The notes below the pieces were generated by a model. That model was not told the DNA's origin. It saw nothing but the letters and a program-made list of their open reading frames with translations, and searched no databases. A stretch of 64,000 nucleotides of DNA from Acidobacteriota bacterium (GTDB taxonomy: Bacteria; Acidobacteriota; Thermoanaerobaculia; Thermoanaerobaculales; Thermoanaerobaculaceae): assembly GCA_016213675.1 (NCBI GenBank), contig JACQZW010000031.1:1-64000 (forward strand), read 5' to 3'. This document shows positions 9,455 to 20,194 of this stretch, one piece after another; position 1 is the first letter of the stretch, and the number at the start of each line of letters is the position of its first letter. The position numbers and the translations under genes were made by a program.

Positions 9455-10686
9455 GCGACTCTCCTGGTCAGCGATGCAGGCACGAGTAGCGTGCCGTGCG
9501 GACCACACACAGCGCCGGACAGGATCGAGAGGTCGATAAGGCGCCGCCCCAGGGCGCGCACCCGTTCCGGCGTCACCTGCTCCAACTCCTCCCGAAGGCG
9601 TGCGACATCGAAGCGGACTCCGCGCGCCAAGAACTCGCCGGCGTGGGCCTCCATGAGTGCATCGGCACCCTCCGCCCCGAGCACCAGCCCGGAGCCGATC
9701 GCCTGCTTCGCGAGGACTACCTCGCGATCGGTGATGCCGCCCGCCGCAACCCGGTCGAGGACCCCGAGCACGGCGTCCCAGCACTTCCCCGACTGACGGG
9801 CCGGGCACGAAAAGGTGACCTCCAAGAGGCCCGCGGTCGACGTGCTGTAGGTGGCCGACTCGACCTCGTAGACGAGCCCCAGGCGATCGCGCAGCTCGCG
9901 GAACAGCCGCGAGGACGCGCCGCCCCCCAGGAGCTGATGGAGCACCGCCAGGGTCATGGCCTCGTCGTCGGCCGACGCGAGGCCCGGCAGGACGAGGTTG
10001 GCGTAGATCTGCTCGAGACCGTCGCGCTCCTCGACGAGGATCCCGTGGCGCCAGGCGGGACAGGCGTGAGGCGGCGTGGGCTGGAGGACGTGCGGGAGGC
10101 TCGCGAGGGCGTCGATCGCCTCGGGGGGCGTGGGGCTGACGAGCACCAGCAGGAGTCGCTCCAAACCGAACCGCTCGCGATGGAACCGCTGAAGCTCGTC
10201 GGACCGGAGCCGGCTCACGCGCTCCCTGTTCCCGAGGACCGGTCGCGCCAGCGGGTGCTCGCCCCAGCACGCCTCGAGCGCCCGTTCCGCCGCCACCTCG
10301 ACCGGCGAGTCCTGGACGAGATCGAACTCCGCGTCCACCACCTTCTGCTCGAGCCGGACGTCCTCCGCGAGCAGCGTCGGCTCGAAGAGCGCGGCGAGAA
10401 TGAGCCCGAGGGCCTCCGACTGACGATCGGCCGGGACGTGCGCCGTGATGGCGCACGCCTCCCTGGTGGTGAAGGCGTCAAGCGCACCGCCCAGCGCGTC
10501 GATCAGCTCCGCGATCTGCTCGGAGGAGCGATGCCCGCACCGCCTGAGGAGGAGGTGCTCGAGGAGGTGGGTGATGCCCGCGAGCTCCGCAGGCTCGTCG
10601 GCGGAGCCACTGCGGATCCAGGCGCCGATGGCGGCCGTGCGACTGTGCGGCGCAGGCTCGACGATGAGGACAGGGCCCGTCTCCAT
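9451..10686 (-). CDS. M16-family zinc peptidase (insulinase/processing-peptidase type)
   Basis: A 411-residue single-repeat M16 protease of the kind related to mitochondrial processing peptidase and bacterial PqqL/YmxG-like enzymes. The inverted zinc motif HLLEH (40-44) supplies two His ligands and the Glu base, and a distal Glu is expected in the VDAEFDL region. A second, degenerate M16 domain occupies the C-terminal half ([19 protein letters not shown] is the usual substrate-cleft loop). YmxG-like genes often neighbour dut in other genomes, as here. The ATG has no clear Shine-Dalgarno sequence; TACACT is 9 nt upstream. No signal peptide is evident, so a cytoplasmic location is likely. Confidence 0.88.
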   Translation of the reverse strand: METGPVLIVEPAPHSRTAAIGAWIRSGSADEPAELAGITHLLEHLLLRRCGHRSSEQIAELIDALGGALDAFTTREACAITAHVPADRQSEALGLILAALFEPTLLAEDVRLEQKVVDAEFDLVQDSPVEVAAERALEACWGEHPLARPVLGNRERVSRLRSDELQRFHRERFGLERLLLVLVSPTPPEAIDALASLPHVLQPTPPHACPAWRHGILVEERDGLEQIYANLVLPGLASADDEAMTLAVLHQLLGGGASSRLFRELRDRLGLVYEVESATYSTSTAGLLEVTFSCPARQSGKCWDAVLGVLDRVAAGGITDREVVLAKQAIGSGLVLGAEGADALMEAHAGEFLARGVRFDVARLREELEQVTPERVRALGRRLIDLSILSGAVCGPHGTLLVPASLTRRVA

Positions 10687-10695
10687 GGAGGCGTC

Positions 10696-10701
10696 AGTGT
10701 A
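10696..10701 (-). promoter_or_regulatory. -10-like hexamer before the M16 peptidase gene
   Basis: TACACT on the minus strand, 9 nt before the ATG at 10686. The 80-nt gap to the end of the secretion operon upstream allows a separate promoter for the peptidase-dut-metallohydrolase genes. Spacing is slightly longer than in the strict leaderless set. Confidence 0.4.
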
Positions 10702-10766
10702 CCCCAGCAGGATGGACCGCGAGGACCGTCCGTCCGGCAGCCGCGACTCACGGGGACGGCCGGCGG

Positions 10767-11420
10767 CTACCGCCGTCTCGTCGGCCCGGGGACCGGGACG
10801 GAAGGCTGGACCGGCACACCGCCACCGCCGCCACCGCCGCCCTGCTTCTGCGGGTCGAAGACGAACTTCCAGTCGCAGTAGCGGGTGCGCCCGTCGTAGA
10901 CCTTGATCGAGTCCTGGCAGGAACGGGAGTGCACGCCGATGATCGGCCCGCGCGCCTCTGTGTCGGGCGCCGGGGTGGCCTCCTTGGGCGCTCCGCTGCC
11001 TCCGGCCGGCCCTCCGGCCACGACCTGCCCTTCCTGCCCGAGGAACACCGGGACCCAGTCGGCCACGCCGGTGATGGGATCGGCCCAGGGTTTCCGCAGC
11101 ACCCTCGGGTCGGCCTCGACGAGCTCCTTGAGGGTGAGCGGGAACCGGCCGTTCCGGGCCCTGAAGAGGCGGATCGCCTCGACCGCCTGCCTGCCGCGGA
11201 AGATCAGCTCCTCTTCCTTCTCGCGTTGACGCTGGAAGGTGACCGACTGCACCGCGACCGTCAGCATGATCGCCATCACCGCCATGATCACGACCATGCT
11301 CGCGAGCGTGAAGCCCGCCTCTGCCGCCCTGCGATGCCCGGCGAGCCGAAGATCGGCGGGTTCGACTCGGGCCTCGGGACCCGGGACCCGCGACGGCCGC
11401 CGTCGCCTACCAGTCGGCAT
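10767..11420 (-). CDS. pseudopilin-like protein with Ser at +5
   Basis: Third pilin-like gene, last of the secretion operon (217 residues). GFTLASMVV (36-44) is a prepilin-peptidase site followed by a hydrophobic helix, but the conserved Glu at +5 is Ser41. Loss of that residue is known for minor tip pseudopilins such as GspK, which can suggest a tip role. The globular part has a conserved pilin-type segment (FRARNGRFPLTLKEL) and a pair CQDS/CDWKF that could form a disulfide. It ends in a run of glycines and a proline-rich tail. The 36-residue pre-region is unusually long because GGGTCCCGGG-type repeat DNA is translated there (RVPGPEARVEP). Start chosen at the ATG overlapping the preceding stop; a start nearer the helix is possible. 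Confidence 0.75.
   Translation of the reverse strand: MPTGRRRRPSRVPGPEARVEPADLRLAGHRRAAEAGFTLASMVVIMAVMAIMLTVAVQSVTFQRQREKEEELIFRGRQAVEAIRLFRARNGRFPLTLKELVEADPRVLRKPWADPITGVADWVPVFLGQEGQVVAGGPAGGSGAPKEATPAPDTEARGPIIGVHSRSCQDSIKVYDGRTRYCDWKFVFDPQKQGGGGGGGGVPVQPSVPVPGPTRRR
11369..11392. repeat. GGGTCCCGGG-type GC-rich microrepeat
   Basis: Imperfect tandem copies of GGGACCC (plus-strand reading) lie in the 5' part of the third pseudopilin gene, translated there as part of its long leader. Similar sequence recurs at 11805-11876, 22062-22160, 25452-25487, 46993-47042 and 59205-59246. Confidence 0.6.
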
Positions 11421-11877
11421 AACGTGAGCCATCCAGCGCCACCTCATCGGAGCCGGACCGGATGTCGATGATCCCTTGACCCTCGGAACCCTCACGCTCG
11501 TCGTCGTCCTCGCTGACCTCCGCGTACTCGACGACCCACGTATCGGCCGACCTGGTGATCGGGTCCACCGGGATGCCCCGCAGGTACCCGAGGGAGACCA
11601 TCTCCTCGATCGAGGTCGGGTAGCGAGCGCGGTCGCCGTGAAACTGGTCGATCGAAGACCGCAGTGTAAACAGGTCCTCCTTGAGCGCCGCCTCCCGCGC
11701 CCGCTGCGGTGCCGTCCGCATCGCCGGGACGGCGATGGTGGCGAGGATCCCGATGATCGCGACAACGATCATCAGCTCGATCAGGGTAAAGCCGTTACTG
11801 CTCCGGGGGGGCCGGCGACCCGCGGCTACCGAACGGCTCCCTGTCACCTGTCCCAGGTTCCCTGTCCCCTGTCTCAT
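11407..11877 (-). CDS. major-type pseudopilin (GspG-like)
   Basis: A 156-residue type II secretion/pilus-like pseudopilin. GFTLIELMIVVAIIGILA (29-46) is a canonical class III signal site: cleavage after Gly29, Phe at +1 and Glu34 at +5. The downstream AREAALKEDLFTLRSSIDQF and a PxDPIT segment resemble GspG, including acidic residues (DDDERE) where calcium sites lie in GspG. The leader is long (29 residues) because GGGACAG-type repeat DNA sits between this gene and the one before it. A GTG eleven codons in would give a shorter leader. The ATG is a few nucleotides inside the preceding stop. Confidence 0.85.
   Translation of the reverse strand: MRQGTGNLGQVTGSRSVAAGRRPPRSSNGFTLIELMIVVAIIGILATIAVPAMRTAPQRAREAALKEDLFTLRSSIDQFHGDRARYPTSIEEMVSLGYLRGIPVDPITRSADTWVVEYAEVSEDDDEREGSEGQGIIDIRSGSDEVALDGSRYADW
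11805..11876. repeat. GC-rich microrepeat of the CCTGTCCC type at a gene junction
   Basis: Imperfect repeats of CCTGTCCC/CCTGTCAC/TTCCCTGTCCCC. They occupy the 5' end of the second pseudopilin gene and encode its atypically long leader. Part of the dispersed degenerate repeat family of this window. Confidence 0.55.
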
Positions 11878-11879
11878 GG

Positions 11880-12332
11880 CTACCAGTCCTTGTATTTGGT
11901 GCCGTCGAGCGCCGTGCCCTTCGAGAGCGAGTAGACGTCGTAGACGTTCTCGCCTCCCCACGAGGTCGAGTCCGCGCTGTCCTGGTAGGACCGCATCCCC
12001 CACTCAGTCTTTCCCGTCATCGGGTCGATCGGGATGCGCCGGAGGAACTTCCGCTTTTCCTTCTGTCCGACGATGCTCACGCCATCAACGAGTTCTTCGA
12101 GCTCCACCGGGTATCCCTCGGTTCCGAGCGCGATCTGGATCATCCCCGCATCGGCCAGACGCTTGTGCTCGTCGAGGGCGTTCCGCATCAAGCGCAGGGC
12201 GAGCCGCAGCTCGGCCTCCCGCTCGCGCTTGACCATGAACCGGCCGGTCGGGAGGGCCACCGACGCGAGGACGATGACCATCCCGCAGACGGTGACCAGC
12301 TCGGCCAGAGTGAACCCGCGCTGTCGCCTCAT
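11880..12332 (-). CDS. pseudopilin (GspG/H-like)
   Basis: First of three consecutive pilin-like genes (150 residues). The class III signal is short and standard: MRRQRG then FTLAELV, with cleavage after Gly6 and Glu11 at +5, followed by a hydrophobic helix. The C-terminal domain repeats features of the next pseudopilin, including FLRRIPIDPMTGK and an ending of the form ALDGTKYKDW, which closely parallels ALDGSRYADW in the neighbour. The two probably arose by tandem duplication. The ATG overlaps the secretin stop codon (ATGA), so expression is coupled to the secretin. Confidence 0.85.
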   Translation of the reverse strand: MRRQRGFTLAELVTVCGMVIVLASVALPTGRFMVKREREAELRLALRLMRNALDEHKRLADAGMIQIALGTEGYPVELEELVDGVSIVGQKEKRKFLRRIPIDPMTGKTEWGMRSYQDSADSTSWGGENVYDVYSLSKGTALDGTKYKDW

Positions 12333-14713
12333 TCCGGCTGTGCCTCCGTCCTGAGGGTCGGGCCGTCGGGCAGTGCGACGACGGTGGCCTGCGTGGAGGT
12401 CACGGCTCCGACCGGCCCGGCGAAGATCACCGGGAGCTCTCCCGCCACCCGCGGCCGTACCGCCAGACGCAGGACCGTCCCGCTTCCCGTCGCCGTGCCG
12501 TCCCACGAGGTGGTGATCCAGCCCAGCGCCGGCGTGTGCGTCACCTTGACCCGGGTGTTCCGCTCGCCGTCCGGGAGGTCCCCGCCGTCGACTCGGGTCA
12601 CCTCGAGGCGTTGGGGATCGTACGCGAAGTGCAGCGGGCCACTGGCGCCACTGGCGCCCGGGTCGAGCACGACGGTGAGCTCGGCCTCGGAACCAACGGC
12701 GACCGGCAGCCGGGTCGGGTAGAAGGTCAGGCTGGCGAGCCCTTCTCCGCCCGTCGAGCTCGCGGAGTCGTCGGGGTTCGGCGGCGATTTGGGCGGGCTT
12801 CCCGGCAGGCCGATCCCCGGCCCGGCCGGTGTCGTCCCCTTGGGCTGCCTCTGGGGCAGGGACGGGAACGTGAGCCTGCGCTCGTCCTTCTCGCGAGCCG
12901 ACTCCTCGTCGGGCTCCTCCGGCACGTCCTCGGGGCCGGCGATCGGCGGCGGTTGCCCGGGCTCGCCGAAGGGTCCGGACGACGTCGAGCTTCGAATCGC
13001 CGGCGAAGTGCCGGAGACGGTGATGCGGTTCTCGGTCCCCACCCAGATCGGGGCGAGGTCCTCCTCGGTGATGTCCGGGTTGCGGATGATGTGCGGTGTG
13101 ATCGTCAGGACCAGGTCGGTCTGGTCGTACCTCAGGTTGTTGGAACGGAACAGCGCGCCGATGACCGGCAGGTCCGAAATCCACGGCAGCCCCTGCCGGC
13201 TGGACTGCTTGTTGTGCTTGTACAGGCCGGCAAGCAGTGAGGTCTCGCCGTCCTTCAGGCGGATCACCGAGTCGATGGTTCGGTTGCCGATCTTGTACTG
13301 TGTCTGGCCCTGGCCGATCTCCACCTTGTCGCCGAGCTGCGACACCTCGACCTTGAGCTTGAGCGTGATCTCGTTGTTGTGGTGGACCCGGGGCTCCAGC
13401 TCGAGCTTGATCCCGACGTCTTGGTACTGGAACGCCGTGATGGGCACGATGTTGCCGCCGATGGTCTGCGTCGTGTTGAAGGTCGTGGTCGGGATCGGCA
13501 CCCGGTCGCCGATGACCAGGCTCGCCTTCTCCCCCTCGGTGATGCGCAGCTCGGGCTGCGCGAGCGTCTCCGCCTCGCCCGCCGACTTCACGAGGCTGAT
13601 CGTGACGTTGGGTACGACCATGCCCCACATCGACCTCGTGATGTCGCCGAGCCGGTTGAGGGGAATGCGGGTCGTCGTGCTGGAGCCTGTGATCGAAGAC
13701 GGGTCCAATGTAATCGGAAAGAGGTAGTTTCCGGAAAGCGAGGTGCCGATCTCCCGCAGCTTGTTCGAGTCGATCTGAATCAGCTCGACGTCGACGAGAA
13801 CCTCGGCCTTGGACTTGTCGTTGGCGGCGATGAGCCGCTCGGCGATGGCCACCTTGTCCGCGGTGTCGCGGATCACGATGGAGTTGAGCTGCTCGTTCAC
13901 CGCCACTCGCCGTGCGTCGATGAGCGAGCGCAGCATGTTGTTGATGTCCTTGACGTCAGCGTTGGAGAGGAAGAACGTCTTGACGACCAGGTCCTCGTAG
14001 TCCCGGCGGTTCTGCGGCGAGTCCTCGACGACGATCAGGCTCTTCTCGTCGAGCACCTTGTAGAAGTGGCCGGCCGCCTGCATGACGGTCTCCAGTGCCT
14101 GCCGCGCCGTCACGTTCTTGAGCTCGAGCGCGATCTTGCTGTCCTTCAGCTTCGGGTCGAACAGGATGTTGATCCCGAACGCCTGTCCGACCGCCTTGTA
14201 GATGTCCTTCACGTTGGTCTGGTTGGGGAACGACAACGAGAGCGGCTCGTTGGACGCCGGGTTGAGGGCAGGCGGCTTGACCTTCATCTCTCCGGCCGCC
14301 TTCTTCATCGCCTCGAGCTTGGCGAGGCCGCCTTCCTCGGCGGCGATCGCCAGGTCGTTGCGCACCTTGAGCAGCTCCACCTCGGCGTACTGGTGGGTCG
14401 GGTCGAGCTGCACCGCGAGCTCCAACTCGGCCCGGGCGCGCTGCAGTTCGTTCACCTCCCTGAAACGCATCCCCTGCTGGAAGTGAATGCTCCCGGCGCG
14501 CAGCCGGGCGCGTTGGAGGTCCATCTTCAGGCGGGAATCGCCCGGATCCCGCGCCAGGGCCTCGAGGAGGTGGTACACCGCGGAGTCCCAGTTCTCGGCT
14601 TTGATCGCATCCTGGGCGCGCTTCTCGTTGCGGTAGCCGGCACACGAGGCGACGGACACCGCCAGGGCGAGGAGCAAGAGGGTTCTCGGAGTCTTCGTGG
14701 TCGTCACGATCAC
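12329..14713 (-). CDS. secretin (PilQ/GspD family) with TPR-like N-terminus and cohesin-like C-terminal domain
   Basis: Outer-membrane multimeric gate of the machine encoded by this operon, 794 residues. A lipoprotein signal (VASC, Cys24) is followed by a helical, TPR-like region (about 30-130), an STN/N0 domain and N1-type repeats (about 165-320), then the secretin core (about 330-560) with VGDRVPIPTTT, TVGMI-like GITAFQY and the closing LPWISDLPVIGALFR segment. After a Pro/Glu-rich linker (about 585-660) comes a beta-rich module of cohesin type (about 665-790: FYPTRLPVAVGSEAELTV). TPR-secretin-cohesin order is an unusual arrangement. The start is GTG at 14713, overlapping the stop of the gene before it. 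Confidence 0.9.
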   Translation of the reverse strand: MIVTTTKTPRTLLLLALAVSVASCAGYRNEKRAQDAIKAENWDSAVYHLLEALARDPGDSRLKMDLQRARLRAGSIHFQQGMRFREVNELQRARAELELAVQLDPTHQYAEVELLKVRNDLAIAAEEGGLAKLEAMKKAAGEMKVKPPALNPASNEPLSLSFPNQTNVKDIYKAVGQAFGINILFDPKLKDSKIALELKNVTARQALETVMQAAGHFYKVLDEKSLIVVEDSPQNRRDYEDLVVKTFFLSNADVKDINNMLRSLIDARRVAVNEQLNSIVIRDTADKVAIAERLIAANDKSKAEVLVDVELIQIDSNKLREIGTSLSGNYLFPITLDPSSITGSSTTTRIPLNRLGDITRSMWGMVVPNVTISLVKSAGEAETLAQPELRITEGEKASLVIGDRVPIPTTTFNTTQTIGGNIVPITAFQYQDVGIKLELEPRVHHNNEITLKLKVEVSQLGDKVEIGQGQTQYKIGNRTIDSVIRLKDGETSLLAGLYKHNKQSSRQGLPWISDLPVIGALFRSNNLRYDQTDLVLTITPHIIRNPDITEEDLAPIWVGTENRITVSGTSPAIRSSTSSGPFGEPGQPPPIAGPEDVPEEPDEESAREKDERRLTFPSLPQRQPKGTTPAGPGIGLPGSPPKSPPNPDDSASSTGGEGLASLTFYPTRLPVAVGSEAELTVVLDPGASGASGPLHFAYDPQRLEVTRVDGGDLPDGERNTRVKVTHTPALGWITTSWDGTATGSGTVLRLAVRPRVAGELPVIFAGPVGAVTSTQATVVALPDGPTLRTEAQPE

Positions 14714-15264
14714 CTCGACAGGGGCACGTTCTGAGTCACCGATGCGGGGTACCCCACCACCCCGACGGTCACGGAGGCCGGGCCGACCTCCCGCAACAGG
14801 AACTTGCCCTTCAGCAGATCGCCGCGGGGCACCGCGAGCACCTCGTCACCGTCGCGGAACACGGCGATCGGGAGGCGGTCGGGTCCCAGCCACCCGAGGT
14901 AGGCCAGCGTGAAGCGCGGCGCCGGCGGTGTCGGCGGTGGCCCCGGCGTGCGGGTCGGCGGAGGAGGAGGTGGTGGCAGGGTCGGACGCGGCGTAGGTGT
15001 CGGCCGCCGGTCCGGAGTCGGGGTCGGAGGCGGGCCGAACGTGAACAGGTTCCGGTTCGCCGGCCCGCGGTCGGTGTCGTGCGATGCGTCCGGCGTCCAC
15101 CCCAGGGCCGGCACCGAGTACGTGGAAATCACCGGCATCTTCTCGACATCCTCAGTGACGCCCGGCCTCAACGCGGGCCGGACGCGCACGATCACGACCA
15201 CGACGAGGGCGACGAGCAGCACGACCAACAGCACGAGCCGGCGGGGATCGGCTTTACTCGCCAC
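14710..15264 (-). CDS. PilP/GspC-like inner-membrane lipid-side connector protein
   Basis: A 184-residue protein with one N-terminal membrane helix (about 9-28), a long Pro/Thr-rich linker (TPTP and PPPPP runs, about 80-115) and a small C-terminal beta domain (about 118-184: LAYLGWLGPDRLPIAVF). That design and the position between PilO and the secretin match PilP or GspC, which link the inner-membrane platform to secretin N0 domains. Homology to either cannot be confirmed by eye. The GTG start at 15264 lies inside the end of the pilO-like gene, and the stop overlaps the secretin start. Confidence 0.75.
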   Translation of the reverse strand: MASKADPRRLVLLVVLLVALVVVVIVRVRPALRPGVTEDVEKMPVISTYSVPALGWTPDASHDTDRGPANRNLFTFGPPPTPTPDRRPTPTPRPTLPPPPPPPTRTPGPPPTPPAPRFTLAYLGWLGPDRLPIAVFRDGDEVLAVPRGDLLKGKFLLREVGPASVTVGVVGYPASVTQNVPLSR

Positions 15265-15862
15265 GGACGACCTCCACTCCGAGCTCCTTGAGCAGCTTCT
15301 CGTCGGTGTCGGAGAAGAACGTCTGGACCGTCAACTGGACGTCCACGGTCAGTGAGGACGCATCGTCCTGTCCCCGCAGCCCCAGCCGCTCCACGATGAT
15401 GAACTGGGGCGAGCTTTCCAACTGCGACACGCACTCGCGGATCTGCTCGTAGCCGCCCTTGACGTTGTAGCTCGCGGAGAAGCCCACCAGGCCGGTCTTC
15501 TCGTCCCGCTGGACGGTGTAGCCGATGCGCTCGGGATGGAGCCCCGATTGCTCGGCGCGCTGGACCACGTCCGTCAGGAAAGGCACGAGGCGGGCGCTCA
15601 TCCTGCCGAGCTGCTCTTCGCGCAGCACGGCGAGGTCGCCCTTCAGGCTGGCGAGCTGCTCCTCGGTCTTCTGGAGATGCGCCTGCTGACTTCCCAGCCT
15701 CGCCACCTCACCCTCCGCCGTCTCGACCTGGCGGGTGAGCAGGGAGCCGCGCCCGAGCACGGCGCCTCGGACGCCGCCCAGCCACACGACGTTGAGGGCG
15801 ACGAGCAGACCCGGGATCAGCCACACGTACCACAGCCGCCACCACACGCCCTGCCCCCTCAT
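15254..15862 (-). CDS. pilO: PilO-like pilus/secretion assembly protein
   Basis: A 202-residue bitopic protein: one membrane helix (about 12-32), a coiled-coil-prone segment (about 40-85, rich in Gln, Glu and Leu heptads) and a ferredoxin-like C-terminal domain (about 95-200). This is the PilO/GspM layout, which with PilN forms the periplasmic alignment complex. Its start ATG overlaps the pilN stop (ATGA), and its end overlaps the PilP-like gene. The assignment rests on architecture plus the pilM-N-O-P order. Confidence 0.8.
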   Translation of the reverse strand: MRGQGVWWRLWYVWLIPGLLVALNVVWLGGVRGAVLGRGSLLTRQVETAEGEVARLGSQQAHLQKTEEQLASLKGDLAVLREEQLGRMSARLVPFLTDVVQRAEQSGLHPERIGYTVQRDEKTGLVGFSASYNVKGGYEQIRECVSQLESSPQFIIVERLGLRGQDDASSLTVDVQLTVQTFFSDTDEKLLKELGVEVVRGE

Positions 15863-16431
15863 GGCTTTCCCTCGGGCCAGTACCGCGCCTGGATCTGAAA
15901 CCGGTAGCCCGGCATGCCGCTCGAGGTCGACGACTCCTCGCTCGACGGGACCGGATCCGAGAAGCTGCCGTCCGTGAACATTCGCGCGATCAGGCGCAGC
16001 CAGGCCGCCCGATCGGTGGCGATTCCCTGCAACCTCACGCTGATGCGACCGTCCTGCTCGACGACCGGATCGACGCTGACGAGCCGGATGTCCCACGGCA
16101 CCACCCGTTCGAGGTCGTGCAGGAGCCGCGTCCAGGAGAGCTGCCGGCGGGTCACCACACCGCCGAGGGACGCGGTCTCCGTCGAGAGCGCTTTCCAGCC
16201 GACGGTGGAGAGCCTCCGGTTTGCCGCCTCGACCTGGGTGCGAAGCGTCCGGCCCCGCTCGCGGAGCTCGACGAGGCGGCCCGCGAGCGCATGCTCCTCG
16301 GACCGCACGGAAACCAGCTCCGCCAGGCTCACCGCGGTCAGCACCACCGCCGTGGCGGCGAGCACCGAGCCGACCAGCCAGACCGGACGGCTGTCCTGGA
16401 ATGGCGAGCGGGCGAGGTTCGGCCTTTCCAT
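15859..16431 (-). CDS. pilN: PilN-like pilus/secretion assembly protein
   Basis: A 190-residue bitopic protein with a short cytoplasmic start (MERPNLARSPFQDSRP, which resembles the PilM-binding N-terminus INLLPWR-type of PilN), one membrane helix (about 18-38), a coiled coil and a ferredoxin-like domain. LLHDLERVVPWDIRL (about 105-120) is typical of PilN. The start is the ATG that overlaps pilM's TGA (TGATG). An upstream ATG 13 codons earlier lies inside pilM and is less likely. Confidence 0.82.
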   Translation of the reverse strand: MERPNLARSPFQDSRPVWLVGSVLAATAVVLTAVSLAELVSVRSEEHALAGRLVELRERGRTLRTQVEAANRRLSTVGWKALSTETASLGGVVTRRQLSWTRLLHDLERVVPWDIRLVSVDPVVEQDGRISVRLQGIATDRAAWLRLIARMFTDGSFSDPVPSSEESSTSSGMPGYRFQIQARYWPEGKP

Positions 16432-17344
16432 CACGCCTCCCCCACCCACGCGCTGCCGAGCAACGGCCACAGCGGCGCGTCGTCGCCCGACCAGCCCACC
16501 GGGAACCGCGCCCGGTCGACGGCGAGCCGTCTGACCACGAGCAGGTCGGCGTCCGCGGCCCAGCGCTGGACACCGTCGGCGAAGACCTCGTCAGTCGCCA
16601 GCCAGACCTCGATCGGGCCGGAGATCCCCTCCTGCTGGCGCGCGTGGTCGACGGTCCGGGAGAGCTCGTGAATGGCGAACGCCAGCTCGCGGTCGGGCTC
16701 GGCGGGGACCGCCTTGTGCCGCATCAGCGTGACTCGTCCGTCACGCAGGAGCAGCATGGTCAGCGACCGCTGGCGGACGACGGTGAGCAGGACCGGCGTC
16801 GACGTGGCAGGGAGCAGGGGCGTGAGGGCCAGGGCCGTGGGCTCGATGCGTCCAAGGCTGACGCCGGCGGCCTGGAAGCTGTCCTCGACGGTCGCGAGGG
16901 GCCGGTCGAGGGCCAGCGAAACCAGCAACCGGCCGTTGCCGCCGACCGGAAGGTAGTCCAGGCGGACCTCGTCCGGCCGGCAGGGCAGCACGCGCTTGAG
17001 GCGCCAGCGCACGACCTCCTCCGCCTCGGCCCGCTGGCGCGGCAGGCTCTCCACGTCGACCACGAGGGTGCGGACCCAGGAGTCCGGGACGACCAGGCTC
17101 GCCTTGCCGGGCGGCCGCTGGAGCTGGCCGACCATGGCCGACAGCGCGACGCCGAGGACAACACGATCGACGGTGAGGATGCCCACAGGTCCGAGCTGAC
17201 ACCAGCCGGGCGCGAGGGTCACCTTCTCGACTCGCTCGAGGCTGTCGCGGCGACTCGACAGCCTCCCGTACACGAGTCGCTCGGCATCGACGCCGAAGAC
17301 GTGCGGAGGGGGCGGCGTGTGGATCAGCGTGCGCAGGTTCACGT

Positions 17345-17348
<4 letters not shown>
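16431..17348 (-). CDS. pilM: PilM-like actin-fold assembly protein
   Basis: A 305-residue cytoplasmic protein related to the PilM/GspL actin-like ATPase fold, which docks on PilN and the inner-membrane platform. VFGVDAERLVYGRL near the N-terminus corresponds to the first nucleotide-fold strand pair, and EEVVRWRLKRVLPCRPDEV is a hallmark of the family (the W-x-x-x-x-x-L-P segment). It is somewhat shorter than typical PilM (about 350), so an ATP site may be degenerate. The ATG at 17348 overlaps the GspE stop (ATGA). Confidence 0.82.
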
Positions 17349-18982
<1,634 letters not shown>

Positions 18983-18988
18983 CGCGCT

Positions 18989-20194
18989 CTACCTCGCATG
19001 CGACAGCAGGGTGAACATGGGAAGGTACACCGAAAGGATGAGCGCCGACACCACCACGCCCATCAGGACGAGCACGGCCGGCTCGATGAGCGAGACGACC
19101 TGGCTCAGCCGGACCTCGATGCTCTCGTCGTAGAACTGGCCGACGTTGGAGAGCATTTCCTCCAGTGCCCCGGTGGCCTCGCCGACCTGGACCATCGCGA
19201 CGGACAGGTCGGGGAAGAGCTTGGTGGCCTCGAGCGAGGACCACAGCGACTGGCCTTCCCGGACCTTCGGGGTCACCTTGGAGAGCGGCAGGTAGATCGC
19301 CCGGTTGGTGACCGTGGACGTCGCCACCTCGAGCGCGGTCACCATCGGCGTGCCGCCGGACAGGAGGGTCCCCAGCGAGCGCACGAACTGCGAGAGCCCG
19401 AAGAGGTGAAAGATCCGGCCGACGAACGGGATCTTGAGCTTCATCCGGTCGTACACCAGCCGGCCGGCGTCGGTGCGGACCTGGCGGCGCAGGTACCACA
19501 CGAGGGCGGCGAGCCCCGCGAGGATGTACACGATGTTGTTCTGCAGGAACGTCGCCACCCCGATCACGATCTGGGTCGGCAGGGGCAGCTCGGCGGCGAA
19601 ACCGAGGAAGAACGTGGCGAACCTCGGGATGACGTAGGTCATGAGGAGGACGACGAGGCCGAACGCGAGAAGGACCAGGACGACCGGGTAGGTCAGTGCC
19701 GATTTTACGCGGCGCCCGACCGCCTCGATCATCTGCTGGTAGGTGATGTAGCGTCTGAGCACGGACACCAGCTCGCCCGACCGCTCCCCGGCCATCAGCG
19801 TGGCGGAGTACAGGCGCGGAAACAGCTCCCCCTGCGCCCGGAAGGCCTCGGAGAGCGCCACCCCGGAGCGGACGTCCCCCAGGACCCGGGCCAGCACGTC
19901 GCGAAAGTACGGGTTGGTCTGCGCCGTCTGCATCAGCTCGAGCGACTGCAGGACCGGGATTCCGGCGTTGAGCAGCGTCGCGAGCTGCTGGTTGAAGACG
20001 AGGAACTCCAACGTGCTGATCCGGTCGCGACGCAGCAACGACGCGAGCTGGACGCGCCCCCGGGTCGGGTTGAGCGCGAAGACGTGCAGCCCCTTGGCCT
20101 CCAACTCGCGGCGCAACGCCTCCGCGGAGGTTGCCCGGTGCCGCTGCTCGACGACGGCCCCTTCCGGGGTGCCCAGCCGGACCACGAACTCCAT
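18989..20194 (-). CDS. gspF: GspF/PilC-type inner-membrane platform protein
   Basis: A 401-residue polytopic platform protein with two tandem GspF domains (about 65-190 and 270-390) and three hydrophobic helices around 165-190, 215-240 and 370-395. MAGERSGEL and MVQVGEATGALEEM are the repeated family motifs. It binds the ATPase GspE on the cytoplasmic side and the pseudopilins in the membrane. The ATG overlaps the TGA of the upstream gene (TGATG). Confidence 0.93.
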   Translation of the reverse strand: MEFVVRLGTPEGAVVEQRHRATSAEALRRELEAKGLHVFALNPTRGRVQLASLLRRDRISTLEFLVFNQQLATLLNAGIPVLQSLELMQTAQTNPYFRDVLARVLGDVRSGVALSEAFRAQGELFPRLYSATLMAGERSGELVSVLRRYITYQQMIEAVGRRVKSALTYPVVLVLLAFGLVVLLMTYVIPRFATFFLGFAAELPLPTQIVIGVATFLQNNIVYILAGLAALVWYLRRQVRTDAGRLVYDRMKLKIPFVGRIFHLFGLSQFVRSLGTLLSGGTPMVTALEVATSTVTNRAIYLPLSKVTPKVREGQSLWSSLEATKLFPDLSVAMVQVGEATGALEEMLSNVGQFYDESIEVRLSQVVSLIEPAVLVLMGVVVSALILSVYLPMFTLLSHAR

